The notes: generated by a model not told the origin, from the letters alone. Numbered from the stretch's first letter, positions 49,518 through 58,476 are shown. The stretch: 64,000 bases of DNA from Microbacterium sp. GCS4 (GCF_001262495.1 NZ_LGYE01000004.1:1-64000), one strand, 5' to 3'. A program made the numbers and translations.

Positions 49518-50626
49518 TGGACCACGAGAAGCAGCGCGCACGCTACGTCGCTGGCACGGAGGGCGCCCCGCCCGTGCCACCGCCCGGCGGCTATCGGGGC
49601 GCACGGCGCCCCTCCGGCGTCACCGTCGTGCAGCAGCCCGGCGTGCCGGCGGCGACCGGCAGCGCGACGTCCGAACCCGGAGAGCGGAAGCGCGCGAACG
49701 CCCTCGGCTGGATCGCGCTGATCGGCGGCATCCTGTTCGCCCTGATCCTGCTGATCACGCTCGCCGTCGGCGCCACGGATGCGCTCTACGGGATCACGAT
49801 GATCGCCCTGCAGCTCGTCGTGGTCGCGACCGGGATCGGCGCGCTCGTCACGAGCCGTGGTCGCACGTTCGGGGCCATCGCCCTCGCGATCGCCCTCGTC
49901 GTGAACGTCGCGACGATCGGCGGCGTAAGCGCCCTGCGCACCTCGGCCGCCGGCACCTACGAGGGCATGAAGTCCGAGGAGCAGAAGCACGAAGAGGCCT
50001 ACCCCGGCATCAAGGGCACCGATCCGGAGCAGATCCTGCGTCAGCAGTCGCTCGAGCAGGTGCAGGCCGAGGCCGAGGCGCTGTTCGCCGACATCCGCGC
50101 CCGGGTCACGGCCGAGTTCGGGTACGAGTGGGTGCAGGTCGGCGACGAGGACTTCCGTCCGGAGCGCAACGGCTACGGCGGCGAGTCGATGCTCGTCGAG
50201 TACACCTCGGTGGGTTGGGCGACCACCGCGCCGATCCAGGACTACGACGAGAAGCTCGCGGTCATGGCCCTGATCGACGACGTTGTGGCCGAGCACGGCC
50301 TCGCATACCTCTACTCGTTCAACGACGAGTACTCCAGCCTCGACCCGTCGATGAAGGCGAAGCTGTACGGGAACGAGGACCCGCGCCTGCAGCACACGTG
50401 GGAGTACTACACCGAGAACTACCCCGATCCGCTGCGGTTCTACGCGAACATCTACGACCTGTCGAACGACCCCACCGGCGACTTCCGCACCGCCCGCGAG
50501 GCGCAGAACGCCCGCACCGGCGAACCGCTGGAGGGCCTGCAGATCGCCGTGATCGCGAGCGCCGTGCTCAGCGACGCCGACCGCGCCGAGTTCGAGGAGA
50601 AGCTGAAGGAGTACCCGGGCTACTGA
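49511..50626 (+). CDS. Hypothetical membrane protein, end of the MoxR operon
   Basis: 371 residues from the ATG at 49511 (an in-frame ATG at 49517 is an alternative). A polar, Pro/Gly-rich N-terminal 60 residues precede three membrane helices (about 64-87, 92-110 and 115-135). A soluble domain of about 230 residues follows, with W-A-T-T-A-P-I-Q-D-Y near residue 238 and Y-Y-T-E-N-Y-P-D-P near residue 300. I do not recognise the soluble domain. It overlaps the preceding gene by 7 nt, so it belongs to the MoxR/VWA operon and may be one of its membrane components. Confidence 0.75.
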   Translation: MVMDHEKQRARYVAGTEGAPPVPPPGGYRGARRPSGVTVVQQPGVPAATGSATSEPGERKRANALGWIALIGGILFALILLITLAVGATDALYGITMIALQLVVVATGIGALVTSRGRTFGAIALAIALVVNVATIGGVSALRTSAAGTYEGMKSEEQKHEEAYPGIKGTDPEQILRQQSLEQVQAEAEALFADIRARVTAEFGYEWVQVGDEDFRPERNGYGGESMLVEYTSVGWATTAPIQDYDEKLAVMALIDDVVAEHGLAYLYSFNDEYSSLDPSMKAKLYGNEDPRLQHTWEYYTENYPDPLRFYANIYDLSNDPTGDFRTAREAQNARTGEPLEGLQIAVIASAVLSDADRAEFEEKLKEYPGY

Positions 50627-50644
50627 GGGGCGGTCCTCGGCGGC

Positions 50645-51652
50645 TCAGGACGCGAGGGTCAGCAGCATCCGTGCCAGCGCGTATCGCGTGTGACCGCGCG
50701 ATGTGCGCGGGTCGTAGCCGAGCACGTCGACCAGCGACGTGAGCTTCTCCTGCACGCTGGAGTGGTGGCGCCCCAGACGCGCGGCGGCGCCGCGCACGCT
50801 GCGCTCCTCGGCGACCGCGTCGAGCAGCTCGAGGCTGCGCGCATCGAGCCGGCCGAGCGCTTCGGCATCGGGGTGGACGGGTCCCGACTCCGCCGCCTGC
50901 GCGACGATCAGCGCGGCCCCGAGATCCTCCGCCCGGACGACGGGCTCCAGGTCGCTCGTCAGGCGCGCGGCGATGAGCGCCCCCTCCCACGACTCCGGCA
51001 GGCCGTCACCCGAGGCGGTCGTGCCGATCCCGCAGCGCGGGGAGACGCCGCTCTCCCACACGGCCGTCAGGTCGGCATCCGCGCCGACGATCGTGGCCCG
51101 GGTGAGGCCGTGTCGCGTCGCGACCACCGTGGACGGATGCCGGGGCGCCGGCGCCGGGTCCGGCGGCGAGGCGACGACCCGCAGCTCGTCGCTCCCGAGG
51201 CGCAGCCGCGCGAGCGCACCCGCGCGTTCGTCGGGCCTCGTGTACGAGCTGATCACGAGCTCGACCGCGCTCTCCGGGCCCACGGATCTCCGGGCGCGCA
51301 GGATGCCGAGCGCGAGCGTCAGCCTCTCGAGGATCATGGCGTCGTTCGTGTGCGGATCGCCCTCGCGTTCGATCCAGGCCACGGCGTCGGGGCCGCTCTC
51401 GCGCTGGAGGTGCGCCTCGCCGGGGGCCCGCGGTTCGCTGCGGACACCGTCCGCGCTCACGCGCATGATGTGCGCGCCGTCGCGCTGCCCGACCGTGGCG
51501 CCGCTCAGGACGGCTGCGCCACGCAGCATGCTCTCCACGCCGACCGATCGCGCGACGAGGGCGTCGAAGTACGCGACGACCTTGAGCGTCTCGCTCGCAT
51601 CCGGGTCGAGGGCGGTGAGCCGCCCCAGCAGATCTTGCATGTCGGGCTCCAT
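50645..51652 (-). CDS. PucR-like C-terminal HTH transcriptional regulator
   Basis: 335 residues from the ATG at 51652. Most is a ligand-domain-like region without clear motifs; the C-terminal 60 residues form a winged-helix-like HTH with S-V-R-G-A-A-A-R-L-G-R-H-H-S-S-V-Q-E-K-L, which is the PucR-family signature. It probably controls the esterase gene just upstream, or its own operon; a perfect 13-bp palindrome lies between them. A GTG at 51670 is an alternative start but would lie inside that palindrome. Confidence 0.75.
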   Translation of the reverse strand: MEPDMQDLLGRLTALDPDASETLKVVAYFDALVARSVGVESMLRGAAVLSGATVGQRDGAHIMRVSADGVRSEPRAPGEAHLQRESGPDAVAWIEREGDPHTNDAMILERLTLALGILRARRSVGPESAVELVISSYTRPDERAGALARLRLGSDELRVVASPPDPAPAPRHPSTVVATRHGLTRATIVGADADLTAVWESGVSPRCGIGTTASGDGLPESWEGALIAARLTSDLEPVVRAEDLGAALIVAQAAESGPVHPDAEALGRLDARSLELLDAVAEERSVRGAAARLGRHHSSVQEKLTSLVDVLGYDPRTSRGHTRYALARMLLTLAS

Positions 51653-51667
51653 CGCGCGGGGCTTCCA

Positions 51668-51699
51668 CACTAGGGGGTCGAGCTCCCGACCCCCTAGTG
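51668..51699. terminator. Perfect palindrome between the esterase and PucR-like genes
   Basis: CACTAGGGGGTCG, six bases, CGACCCCCTAGTG: a perfect 13-bp inverted repeat, 15 nt before the regulator ATG and 12 nt after the esterase stop. It could terminate the esterase transcript or be the regulator's own operator. Confidence 0.6.
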
Positions 51700-51710
51700 C
51701 GCGGAGGTTG

Positions 51711-52679
51711 CTATCCGAGCAGACGGTTCACCCAGTCGTCGCGGGCCGCGAGCATCGCCTGCGCCACGGCGGCATGGGGTGCGAACATGTCGAAGCCGTG
51801 GAACCCGCCCGCCCAGACGTGGAGCTCGGCCTGCACCCCGGCCTCCCACAGCCGCGAGGCGTAGGCGACGTCCTCGTCGCGGAACACCTCGGCGCTGCCG
51901 CAGTCGATGAACGCGGGAGGGAGTCCCGTCAGGTCGGTGGCCCGCGCGGGGGCGGCGTAGATCGACACCTCGTCCGTGCCCTTGCGGTCGCCGAGCAGTG
52001 CGGTCCATCCGGTGATGTTGGAGCCGCGGTCCCACACGCCGACACCGTCGATCTGGTGCGTCGAGACGCTCTCGTCGCGGTCGTCGAGCATCGGGTAGAT
52101 GAGCAGCTGCCCGACGAGCGCCGGTCCGCGGCGGTCCCGGGCGAGCAGGGCGGTGCCGGCGGCCAGCCCGCCGCCCGCGCTGCCCCCGCCGATCAGCAGA
52201 CGGGTCGTGTCGATGCCGAGATCGTCGGCGTGCTCGGCCGTCCAGCGCAGGGCGGCGTAGCAGTCCTCGACGGGATAGGGATCGGGGAACTCGGGTGCGA
52301 GACGGTACTCGACCGTGACGATGACGCCGTTGAAGCGCTCGGCCCAGTCGAGGAATCCGACCACGCCCAGCCAGCGGTTGCCGATGATCATGCCACCGCC
52401 GTGCGTGTGGAAGAACCCGGGCCCGGTGCCGGTGCGGCCGTCCCTGTGGATCACGGTCACGACGATCTCGTCGCCGTCATGACCGGGGATCGTCTCGTCG
52501 CGCCACACGAAGCCGCGGTCGGTGAGCACCTGACGCACCTCGTCGTCGCCGGCGATCGGCGTCTGCCGCAGCAGCGGGATCATCTCGGCGGTGAGCGTCG
52601 AGGGCAACTGGTCCCCGACGAGCGCGAGGGCCGCCTCCAGCTCGGGATCGAAGGGTGGGCGGGTGAGCGTGTCGGTCAT
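51711..52679 (-). CDS. Alpha/beta-hydrolase esterase (hormone-sensitive lipase family)
   Basis: 322 residues from the ATG at 52679 (AAGGAG, 6 nt). The oxyanion-hole motif H-T-H-G-G-G is near residues 92-97, the nucleophile elbow G-G-G-S-A-G-G near 163-169 (Ser), and the late His in G-G-F-H-G-F-D near 290-296. This is the HSL/acetyl-hydrolase class, cutting short-chain esters. No signal peptide, so cytosolic. Divergent use of the neighbour regulator is not obvious since both are on the minus strand. Confidence 0.92.
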   Translation of the reverse strand: MTDTLTRPPFDPELEAALALVGDQLPSTLTAEMIPLLRQTPIAGDDEVRQVLTDRGFVWRDETIPGHDGDEIVVTVIHRDGRTGTGPGFFHTHGGGMIIGNRWLGVVGFLDWAERFNGVIVTVEYRLAPEFPDPYPVEDCYAALRWTAEHADDLGIDTTRLLIGGGSAGGGLAAGTALLARDRRGPALVGQLLIYPMLDDRDESVSTHQIDGVGVWDRGSNITGWTALLGDRKGTDEVSIYAAPARATDLTGLPPAFIDCGSAEVFRDEDVAYASRLWEAGVQAELHVWAGGFHGFDMFAPHAAVAQAMLAARDDWVNRLLG

Positions 52680-52823
52680 GGGAACTCCTTCGTTCACAGT
52701 GTCCATCGTCGCGCGGGTGCGACGTCGTGCCCAGCATCCCGCCGTCCGACTCGGCCGGGAACCCGCCGGATGCGGCCGATCCCCGGCGCGCGCACCGCCG
52801 GATGTCGGGTCCGACGGGGCGGC

Positions 52824-53531
52824 TCAGGTCGCGAGCGCGAGGCCCGCGGCGAGCGCGAAGCCGAGCACGGTCGCGAGCCCGGTCGACTCTTTCGCCTTCG
52901 ATTGCGCTTCGGGCACCATCGAGTCGACCAGCATCACGAGCAGCGCGCCCGCCGCGAAGCCGCTCGCCGCCGCGCGGAAGCTGTCGTCGGTCACGGTCGC
53001 GAGGCCGAAGCCGGCGACGGTCGCCGCCGCGCACACCACGGTCACCCCGGCCCACAGCAGCAGCACGCGCGAGCGCGCCATGCCGCCCTGCAGCAGATCG
53101 GCGGCCGAGCCGATCGACTCGGGCAGGTTGGACACCAGGATCGCTACGACGAGCGCGACGCTCACCGGCTCGCCGGATGCCAGACCGATGCCGAGCACGA
53201 GCTGCTCGGGGATGCCGTCGAGCAGCGCTCCTACCGCGAGCTGACCCCCTCCTGCCGGGCCCTTCGTCTTCGCGGCCCGGGCGTCGAGGATACGGTCGGC
53301 GACGTAATAGCTCAGCGCTCCGAGCGCGACGCCCACGACGAGCGGGATGGGACCCGCGAGCGCGAGCCCCTCCTCCCACAGCTCGAACGCGATCGACGCC
53401 ATGAGCGCACCGGCGCCGAACCCGAGGACGATGCCGAGCCACCGGGGCGGCCAGGTGCGCAGGAGTGCGAGCACGGCTCCCACGAACAGCGGCGCGGCCG
53501 CGACCGCTCCCCACAGCACCGCCTGACCCAT
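52824..53531 (-). CDS. ZIP-like metal transporter
   Basis: 235 residues from the ATG at 53531 (GGAGG upstream). It has seven to eight hydrophobic segments and a central cytosolic loop rich in Lys/Gly (T-K-G-P-A-G-G-G). Metal-site motifs are altered: helix 4 reads L-D-G-I-P-E-Q instead of H-N-x-P-E-G, and helix 5 reads L-V-S-N-L-P-E-S in place of H-N-I-P-E-G; the Pro-Glu pairs remain. Such variants are annotated as ZIP family but their metal specificity is uncertain. Confidence 0.8.
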   Translation of the reverse strand: MGQAVLWGAVAAAPLFVGAVLALLRTWPPRWLGIVLGFGAGALMASIAFELWEEGLALAGPIPLVVGVALGALSYYVADRILDARAAKTKGPAGGGQLAVGALLDGIPEQLVLGIGLASGEPVSVALVVAILVSNLPESIGSAADLLQGGMARSRVLLLWAGVTVVCAAATVAGFGLATVTDDSFRAAASGFAAGALLVMLVDSMVPEAQSKAKESTGLATVLGFALAAGLALAT

Positions 53532-53681
53532 GTGCACCTCCGTCCCGCTCACTCTGCCACCGCTCGTGAGGGAAAGCCCAGAGGCTCGGTCGTCGCGTCG
53601 GCGAGTTGCGGGCGGGCACGCCATGTCGACGGCATCCGCTCCCCGTTCTCTCGTCCCCGCTATGACGTGCCAGTCGAATGG

Positions 53682-53693
53682 TAACGTGATGGC
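53682..53693 (+). promoter_or_regulatory. Leaderless promoter of the VapBC pair
   Basis: TAACGT, six bases GATGGC, then ATG at 53694. No ribosome-binding site precedes the ATG. Confidence 0.55.
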
Positions 53694-53924
53694 ATGCACG
53701 CAACCATGGACAAGGCAGGACGGATCGTGATCCCCGCCAGCATCCGAGAGAGACTCGGAATGCTGCCGGGTCCGGTCGATCTGATCATCGACGGCACCGG
53801 GGTGCGCATCGAGGTCGAGGCTCCCGACAACGTCGTAGAGAAGGACGGACGCCTCGTGATCACAGGCGGTCCGGCCCTCACTCCCGACGAGATCCGCGAG
53901 CTGCGCCTTGCCGATCAGCGCTGA
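53694..53924 (+). CDS. AbrB/MazE-like antitoxin (VapB)
   Basis: 76 residues. The N-terminal swapped-hairpin AbrB fold is recognisable: M-D-K-A-G-R-I-V-I-P-A-S-I-R-E-R-L-G near residues 5-22. The C-terminus, acidic and helical (A-L-T-P-D-E-I-R-E-L-R), would wrap the toxin. It represses the promoter just upstream together with the toxin. It overlaps the toxin gene by 17 nt. Confidence 0.92.
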   Translation: MHATMDKAGRIVIPASIRERLGMLPGPVDLIIDGTGVRIEVEAPDNVVEKDGRLVITGGPALTPDEIRELRLADQR

Positions 53925-54324
53925 CCTCCTGCTCGACACCAGTGCCGCTATCGCGCTGCTGCACGAGCAGAACCCGCTGCACGACAGCGTGAGCGACACG
54001 TGCCGGGGTCGCTCCCTCGGCCTCGCCGGACACGCGATGGTCGAGACGTACTCGGTGCTGACCCGACTCCCGGGTGCGGCCCGCGTCACTCCCCGAGGTG
54101 CCGAGCGTCTCATCGCCGCCGCGTTCCCGGCGTCGTCGGCACTCCCTCCTCGGGAAGCGCTGCGCGCCGTGCAGACGCTCTCCGCAGCCGGCATCGCGGG
54201 CGGAGCCGTCTACGACGGCCTCGTCGCCCTCGCCGCGAAGTCCGCGGGCATCCCGCTGCTCACGTGCGACCAGCGTGCGGCGCACACCTACGCGGCACTG
54301 CAGGTCGGCGTCGTTCTGCTCTGA
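53908..54324 (+). CDS. PIN-domain toxin (VapC)
   Basis: 138 residues from the TTG at 53908. The PIN fold nuclease carries its acidic residues: L-L-D-T-S-A near residues 8-13 (first Asp), E46 in M-V-E-T-Y-S, D105 in V-Y-D-G-L and a late L-T-C-D-Q-R Asp near 119-121. It probably cuts tRNA or rRNA when free of the antitoxin. The start codon TTG and overlap with the antitoxin keep toxin output low. Confidence 0.9.
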   Translation: MPISADLLLDTSAAIALLHEQNPLHDSVSDTCRGRSLGLAGHAMVETYSVLTRLPGAARVTPRGAERLIAAAFPASSALPPREALRAVQTLSAAGIAGGAVYDGLVALAAKSAGIPLLTCDQRAAHTYAALQVGVVLL

Positions 54325-54468
54325 GTCCTGCCCCGCACGACCCCGGTCCGCCTCACACCGAGAGACGGGCCGCGTCATAACCGGTGCGCGGCGCGGCGAT
54401 GAAGAGCTCGGCGGCCTCCCGGGGCGACTCACTTCGCACGACTGCCGAGGTCACCGCCAGGCGCGACG

Positions 54469-55254
54469 TCACGGCGTCGGCTCCACCCGCACGACGGATA
54501 CAGACGGGGGCAATGCGGCGAGCACCTCGTTCTGCTCGTCCGCGTCGGTGACGAGGGTGCTGACCACGTCGAGGCCCGCGACTCGCGACATCAGCACCCG
54601 ACCGAGCTTGGAGTGATCCGCGAGCAGGAGCACCCGATCCGCGCGCTCGAGCGCCAGCCGCTTCCCTGCGCTCTCATCCGGGTCGTAATCCGTGAGCCCC
54701 CGGGTGGGATGCACGCCGCTGATCCCCATCACGTAGGTGTCGACGTTGAAGTGGCGGAGGTCGTCGGACATCGTGGACGTCGTCGTGAGCATCTCGGAGG
54801 ACTTCACGCGCCCCCCGAGCATGAAGATCTCGATGTGCGGCTCCTCGGCGAGCTCTGCGGCTATCAGCAGACTGCGAGTCAGCACGGTGAGCCTGCGCCC
54901 GGAGCCGCGAAGGGCATGCGCCGCCGCGAGGGCGGTGCTGCCGCCGTCGATGAAGACGACCTCGTCGTCGGAGAGGAGGTCGGCGACGGCGCGCCCGATG
55001 TGCGACTTGGACTCGTATGCCGCGGTCGACCTCGTCGACAGGGCGGGTTCGCGGCTCTTGGCGTCGAGGAGCAGTGCCCGACCACCGACGAGCCTTCGGA
55101 CGACGCCGTCCTCCTCGAGTGCGCCGAGATCACGACGGATCGTCATCTCCGAGACGCCGAAGTGCAGGGCCAGGCTCTGGATGTCGACCTCGGCGCGGTC
55201 GCCCATCAGACTCTCGATCTCCGCACGCCTGCGCTGGGGAGTCGTTGCGCTCAT
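54469..55254 (-). CDS. DeoR/GlpR-family repressor of the divergent importer operon
   Basis: 261 residues from the ATG at 55254 (AGGAGG, 5 nt). N-terminal winged helix with L-A-L-H-F-G-V-S-E-M-T-I-R-R-D-L-G-A-L-E (residues about 27-46), then the sugar-phosphate sensor with F-I-D-G-G-S-T-A near 95 and A-D-H-S-K-L-G-R near 225. It is divergent from the ABC importer and DMFase-like genes and probably represses them. Palindromic sites of the form TGTAA-N5-TCACA lie in the shared gap. Confidence 0.9.
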   Translation of the reverse strand: MSATTPQRRRAEIESLMGDRAEVDIQSLALHFGVSEMTIRRDLGALEEDGVVRRLVGGRALLLDAKSREPALSTRSTAAYESKSHIGRAVADLLSDDEVVFIDGGSTALAAAHALRGSGRRLTVLTRSLLIAAELAEEPHIEIFMLGGRVKSSEMLTTTSTMSDDLRHFNVDTYVMGISGVHPTRGLTDYDPDESAGKRLALERADRVLLLADHSKLGRVLMSRVAGLDVVSTLVTDADEQNEVLAALPPSVSVVRVEPTP

Positions 55255-55331
55255 CCGCACCTCCTAGACGAACGATCACTGTCGGTTCGCGACCCGTCGA
55301 GACGGGAATCTATCACAGCATGTTTCCGATA

Positions 55332-55422
55332 TGTAACAGATTCACAATCCAGAGCCGGAGTCTTGTCAATTTCCTGTGACTTCATTACATTGCCCTGATA
55401 ACGGTTCACACCCCACTGTGAA
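55332..55422. promoter_or_regulatory. Divergent operator-promoter region of the importer/DMFase operon
   Basis: TGTAACAGATTCACA (55332-55346) and its inverted counterpart TGTGACTTCATTACA (55375-55389) share the half-site pattern TGTAA...TCACA. A third site, TTCACA-6-TGTGAA, spans 55405-55422. TTGTCA-N17-TACATT (55363-55391) is a good plus-strand promoter within this array, so repressor bound here would block RNA polymerase. Operator function is inferred. Confidence 0.6.
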
Positions 55423-55480
55423 ACGGAATGACACCGACGTCCTGACGATCGCGGGCGAACGTCAGAAAGGAAGCATCCCG

Positions 55481-56323
55481 ATGAACTCCGATCTCCGCGG
55501 CTCCGGAAGGCTGGTCGACACGGCATCCGTCCCGCTCGACACGGCCCTCAGCACCCGCGGCATCCGCGTCTCCTACGGCCACGTCCACGCGCTCCGCGGG
55601 GCCGACTTCGACTGCAGAGCGGGAGAGGTCACGGCCCTCATCGGCGACAACGGCGCCGGCAAGTCCACGCTCGTCAAGGTGCTGTCCGGAGCGCTGACCG
55701 CCGACGCGGGCGAGGTCTTCGTCGGCGGTGAACCGTTCCGCGCCAACGGCCCGACCGACGCCCAGGCCGCGGGCATCGAGACCGTGTGGCAGGACCTCGC
55801 GCTCGCCCCCGACATGGGCCCGGTGGCGAACATGTTCCTCGGTCGGGAGACCCGACGGAAGGGCCTGCTCGGCGCCCTCGGCTTCCTCGACAACCGATCC
55901 ATGGCCGCTGTCGCGCAGCGCGAGTTCGCGCAGCTCGGTGTCACCGCCGACCCGCGCCGAGGCTCGGTCAGCGACATGTCGGGCGGGCAGCGCCAGGGCG
56001 TCGCGGTCGCACGTGCCGTGAGCTGGGCGCGCACCGTCGTGATCCTCGACGAGCCCACGGCGGCCTTGGGCGTCGTGCAGACGAAGGGCGTGCTCGACAT
56101 GGTGCGCCGAGTCGCCGACCGCGGGCTCGCCGTCGTGCTCATCAGCCACAACATGTCCGACGTGCTCAGCGTCGCCGACCGCGTCGAGGTGCTGCGCCTC
56201 GGTCAGCGGGTCGCGAGCTACACCCGCCAGGAGGCGAGCCTCGAACTCCTGGTGTCCACCATGACCGGAGGGACGGCGCCGTCGACCTCCACGGACCGCA
56301 CCGATATCGGAGGAGACCGATGA
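55481..56323 (+). CDS. Ribose-type sugar ABC transporter ATPase (single domain)
   Basis: 280 residues from the ATG at 55481 (AAAGGA upstream). Walker A G-D-N-G-A-G-K-S-T near residue 60, signature M-S-G-G-Q-R-Q near 167 and Walker B V-V-I-L-D-E-P-T near 188 are intact; H-loop I-S-H-N-M near 223. Only one ATPase domain is present, unlike RbsA with two fused domains, so it is of the FrcA class. It overlaps the permease start (ATGA). Confidence 0.92.
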   Translation: MNSDLRGSGRLVDTASVPLDTALSTRGIRVSYGHVHALRGADFDCRAGEVTALIGDNGAGKSTLVKVLSGALTADAGEVFVGGEPFRANGPTDAQAAGIETVWQDLALAPDMGPVANMFLGRETRRKGLLGALGFLDNRSMAAVAQREFAQLGVTADPRRGSVSDMSGGQRQGVAVARAVSWARTVVILDEPTAALGVVQTKGVLDMVRRVADRGLAVVLISHNMSDVLSVADRVEVLRLGQRVASYTRQEASLELLVSTMTGGTAPSTSTDRTDIGGDR

Positions 56324-57363
56324 CCTCGCTCGACACCCTGGGAGCTCCCGTCCCCACCCCCGAAGCTCCGACCTGGCGCGACCGCGTGGAGCGTGCCTGG
56401 CAGCATCCGCTGTTCGTCGTCACCTGCGCGCTGATCCTGCTGATCGTCGTCTTCGCGATCGTCAACGGCCAGCCCTTCCTCAGCGCCGCGAATGTGCGCA
56501 ACATGTTCCTCGCGGGCTCGATCATGCTCGTGCTCGCCGTCGGGGTGACCTACGTCATCATCACCGCCGGCTTCGACCTGTCGGTGGGCTCCGTCCTCGT
56601 GTTCTCGGGGGTCGTGAGCATGATCGTCATGCAGCGCGTCGGCGGGGACGGATGGACAACGGCGCTCCTCGGGCTCGGCGTCGCTATCGCGAGCGGCCTG
56701 CTCCTCGGCTGGATCAACGGCCTTCTCGTCGCCTACGCCGACCTCAACCCCATCATCGTCACGCTCGGCATGTTCGGCGCCGCGCTCGGCCTCGCCCAGG
56801 TGTTCACCGGCGGACAGGACCTCAGCGGCATGCCGACGGCTATGTCGCAGTTCGGCGTCGGACGCCTGCTCGGCATCCCGTGGGTGGTGCTCGTCGCCGC
56901 GATCGTGGCGATCATCGCCGCCATCGCGCTGCAGGCGACGGCATTCGGCCGACACACCTACGCGATCGGCTCGAACAAGGAGGCCGCCGTTCGCGCCGGC
57001 ATCCCGGTCAAACGGCATCTCGCCGTCATCTACGGCCTTTCGGGACTCCTCGCCGGGCTCGCCGGCTGGCTGTCGCTCTCGGTGTACGGCACGACCAACA
57101 TCTCCGGCCACTCCCTCGACGCCCTCACCGCCGCGACCGCTGCGATCCTCGGCGGGGCCAGCCTTTTCGGCGGCGTCGGGACCATCGCGGGCACCGCCCT
57201 CGGCAACGCCATCCCGGTCGTGCTCGCCAGCGGGCTCGTGATCGCCGGTCTGCAGAGCTTCTGGCAGCAGGTCGTGACCGGTGCCGTGCTCGTCGGCGCC
57301 CTCTACCTCGACCGGCTCCGCCGGCTGCGCAGTCTCCGCAGATCCAGCTCGGCTTCGAGCTGA
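56320..57363 (+). CDS. Ribose-type ABC permease (RbsC/FrcC-like)
   Basis: 347 residues from the ATG at 56320 (AGGAG upstream). About ten hydrophobic segments; I-I-T-A-G-F-D-L-S-V-G-S near residues 79-90 is the RbsC family signature, and A-I-G-S-N-K-E-A-A-V-R-A-G-I near 212-225 is the ATPase-contacting loop. It follows the ATPase and precedes the binding protein, the usual FrcABC/RbsABC order in this class with one gene each. Confidence 0.93.
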   Translation: MTSLDTLGAPVPTPEAPTWRDRVERAWQHPLFVVTCALILLIVVFAIVNGQPFLSAANVRNMFLAGSIMLVLAVGVTYVIITAGFDLSVGSVLVFSGVVSMIVMQRVGGDGWTTALLGLGVAIASGLLLGWINGLLVAYADLNPIIVTLGMFGAALGLAQVFTGGQDLSGMPTAMSQFGVGRLLGIPWVVLVAAIVAIIAAIALQATAFGRHTYAIGSNKEAAVRAGIPVKRHLAVIYGLSGLLAGLAGWLSLSVYGTTNISGHSLDALTAATAAILGGASLFGGVGTIAGTALGNAIPVVLASGLVIAGLQSFWQQVVTGAVLVGALYLDRLRRLRSLRRSSSASS

Positions 57364-57418
57364 CGTCCTCTCACTTCACCTCCACCCTGCACACCCTCAT
57401 CCACACACAGGAGTACCC

Positions 57419-58438
57419 ATGAACGCTCGATCCGTCCGTCCGCGTCGCCGAATCCTCCTCGCGCTCGCCGCCACCACTCTGCTGGTGGGTCCGCTCGCTG
57501 CCTGTTCCGCCGATGACGGCGGAGCAGCGGGAGGCGGAGAGGGCGATGCCGTGACCGGCGCCACGATCGCCATCGCCGGCCCGCAGTCCGGTGACCCGTA
57601 TTACGTGCAGGTCGCGTGCGGCGCCCAGGCCGCGGGCACGAAGCTCGGCATGGATGTCGGCGAGCTGCAGGCTCCGCAGAACCAGAACCAGGCGCAGCTG
57701 ACCACGATCGTGCAGAACGTGCTGACCAGCGCACCGGACGCGCTCATCTACACGCCCGCGGACCCGGTGGCTGGCGGCATCCCGATCCAGACCGCGCGCG
57801 AAGACGGGGTGACGGTGATCGACGTCGACGCACAGCTCGACGACGACGCGCTGTATGACTCGTTCGTCGCATCGAACCACTACGAGGGCGCGAAGGAGAT
57901 CACCGCCTACCTCGCCGAGCTCATCGGAGGCGAGGGCCAGATCGCCGCGATCGGCTCTCTCGCCACCAACCCCATCACCCAGGCCCGCATCAAGGGCTTC
58001 GAGGATGCGCTGAAGGACTACCCGGACATCGAGGTGGTATCGATCTCCTACCCCGAGATCTCGGCGGACGTGATCCAGGCGAACGCCGCCTCCACGCTCG
58101 TGAAGTACCCCGATCTCAAGGCGATCTATACGACGAACTTCCTCAATTCGACGGGAGCCGCGGTGGCTCTCCGCAACGCCGGCGTGGTCGGCGACGTCAA
58201 GATGGTCAGCTGGGATGCCGGTGCCGCCAACGTCGAGCTGCTGCAGGAGGGCGTGCTGCAGGCGACGGTCGCGCAGCAGCCCTACGCCATGGGCGAGCTC
58301 GCGATCGAGCAGATCGCCAAGAAGCTGAAGGGCGAGGAGGTCGACCAGACGGTCGACGCCCCGGTCGAGATCCTCACGAGCGAGGACGTCGACAGCCCCG
58401 AGGGCCAGAAGCTCTGGTACAAGACCGAGTGCGACTGA
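57419..58438 (+). CDS. Periplasmic-type sugar-binding lipoprotein (RbsB-like)
   Basis: 339 residues from the ATG at 57419 (CAGGAG, 6 nt). A lipoprotein signal ends L-A-A-C near residue 29. The mature part is a type I periplasmic-binding fold: I-A-I-A-G-P-Q-S-G-D-P-Y-Y, then I-Y-T-P-A-D-P-V-A-G near 118-127 and a second lobe with I-Y-T-T-N-F near 237-242. It delivers the substrate to the importer; the cluster's enzyme suggests an amide- or sugar-like ligand. Confidence 0.92.
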   Translation: MNARSVRPRRRILLALAATTLLVGPLAACSADDGGAAGGGEGDAVTGATIAIAGPQSGDPYYVQVACGAQAAGTKLGMDVGELQAPQNQNQAQLTTIVQNVLTSAPDALIYTPADPVAGGIPIQTAREDGVTVIDVDAQLDDDALYDSFVASNHYEGAKEITAYLAELIGGEGQIAAIGSLATNPITQARIKGFEDALKDYPDIEVVSISYPEISADVIQANAASTLVKYPDLKAIYTTNFLNSTGAAVALRNAGVVGDVKMVSWDAGAANVELLQEGVLQATVAQQPYAMGELAIEQIAKKLKGEEVDQTVDAPVEILTSEDVDSPEGQKLWYKTECD

Positions 58439-58476
58439 CCCCTCCCTGACCGGCCCCTTCCCGAAGGATTGCAGAC

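Noticed and set aside
54325..54468. A short gene between vapC and the DeoR gene
   Set aside because: Only short frames without a ribosome-binding site or coding bias are present.
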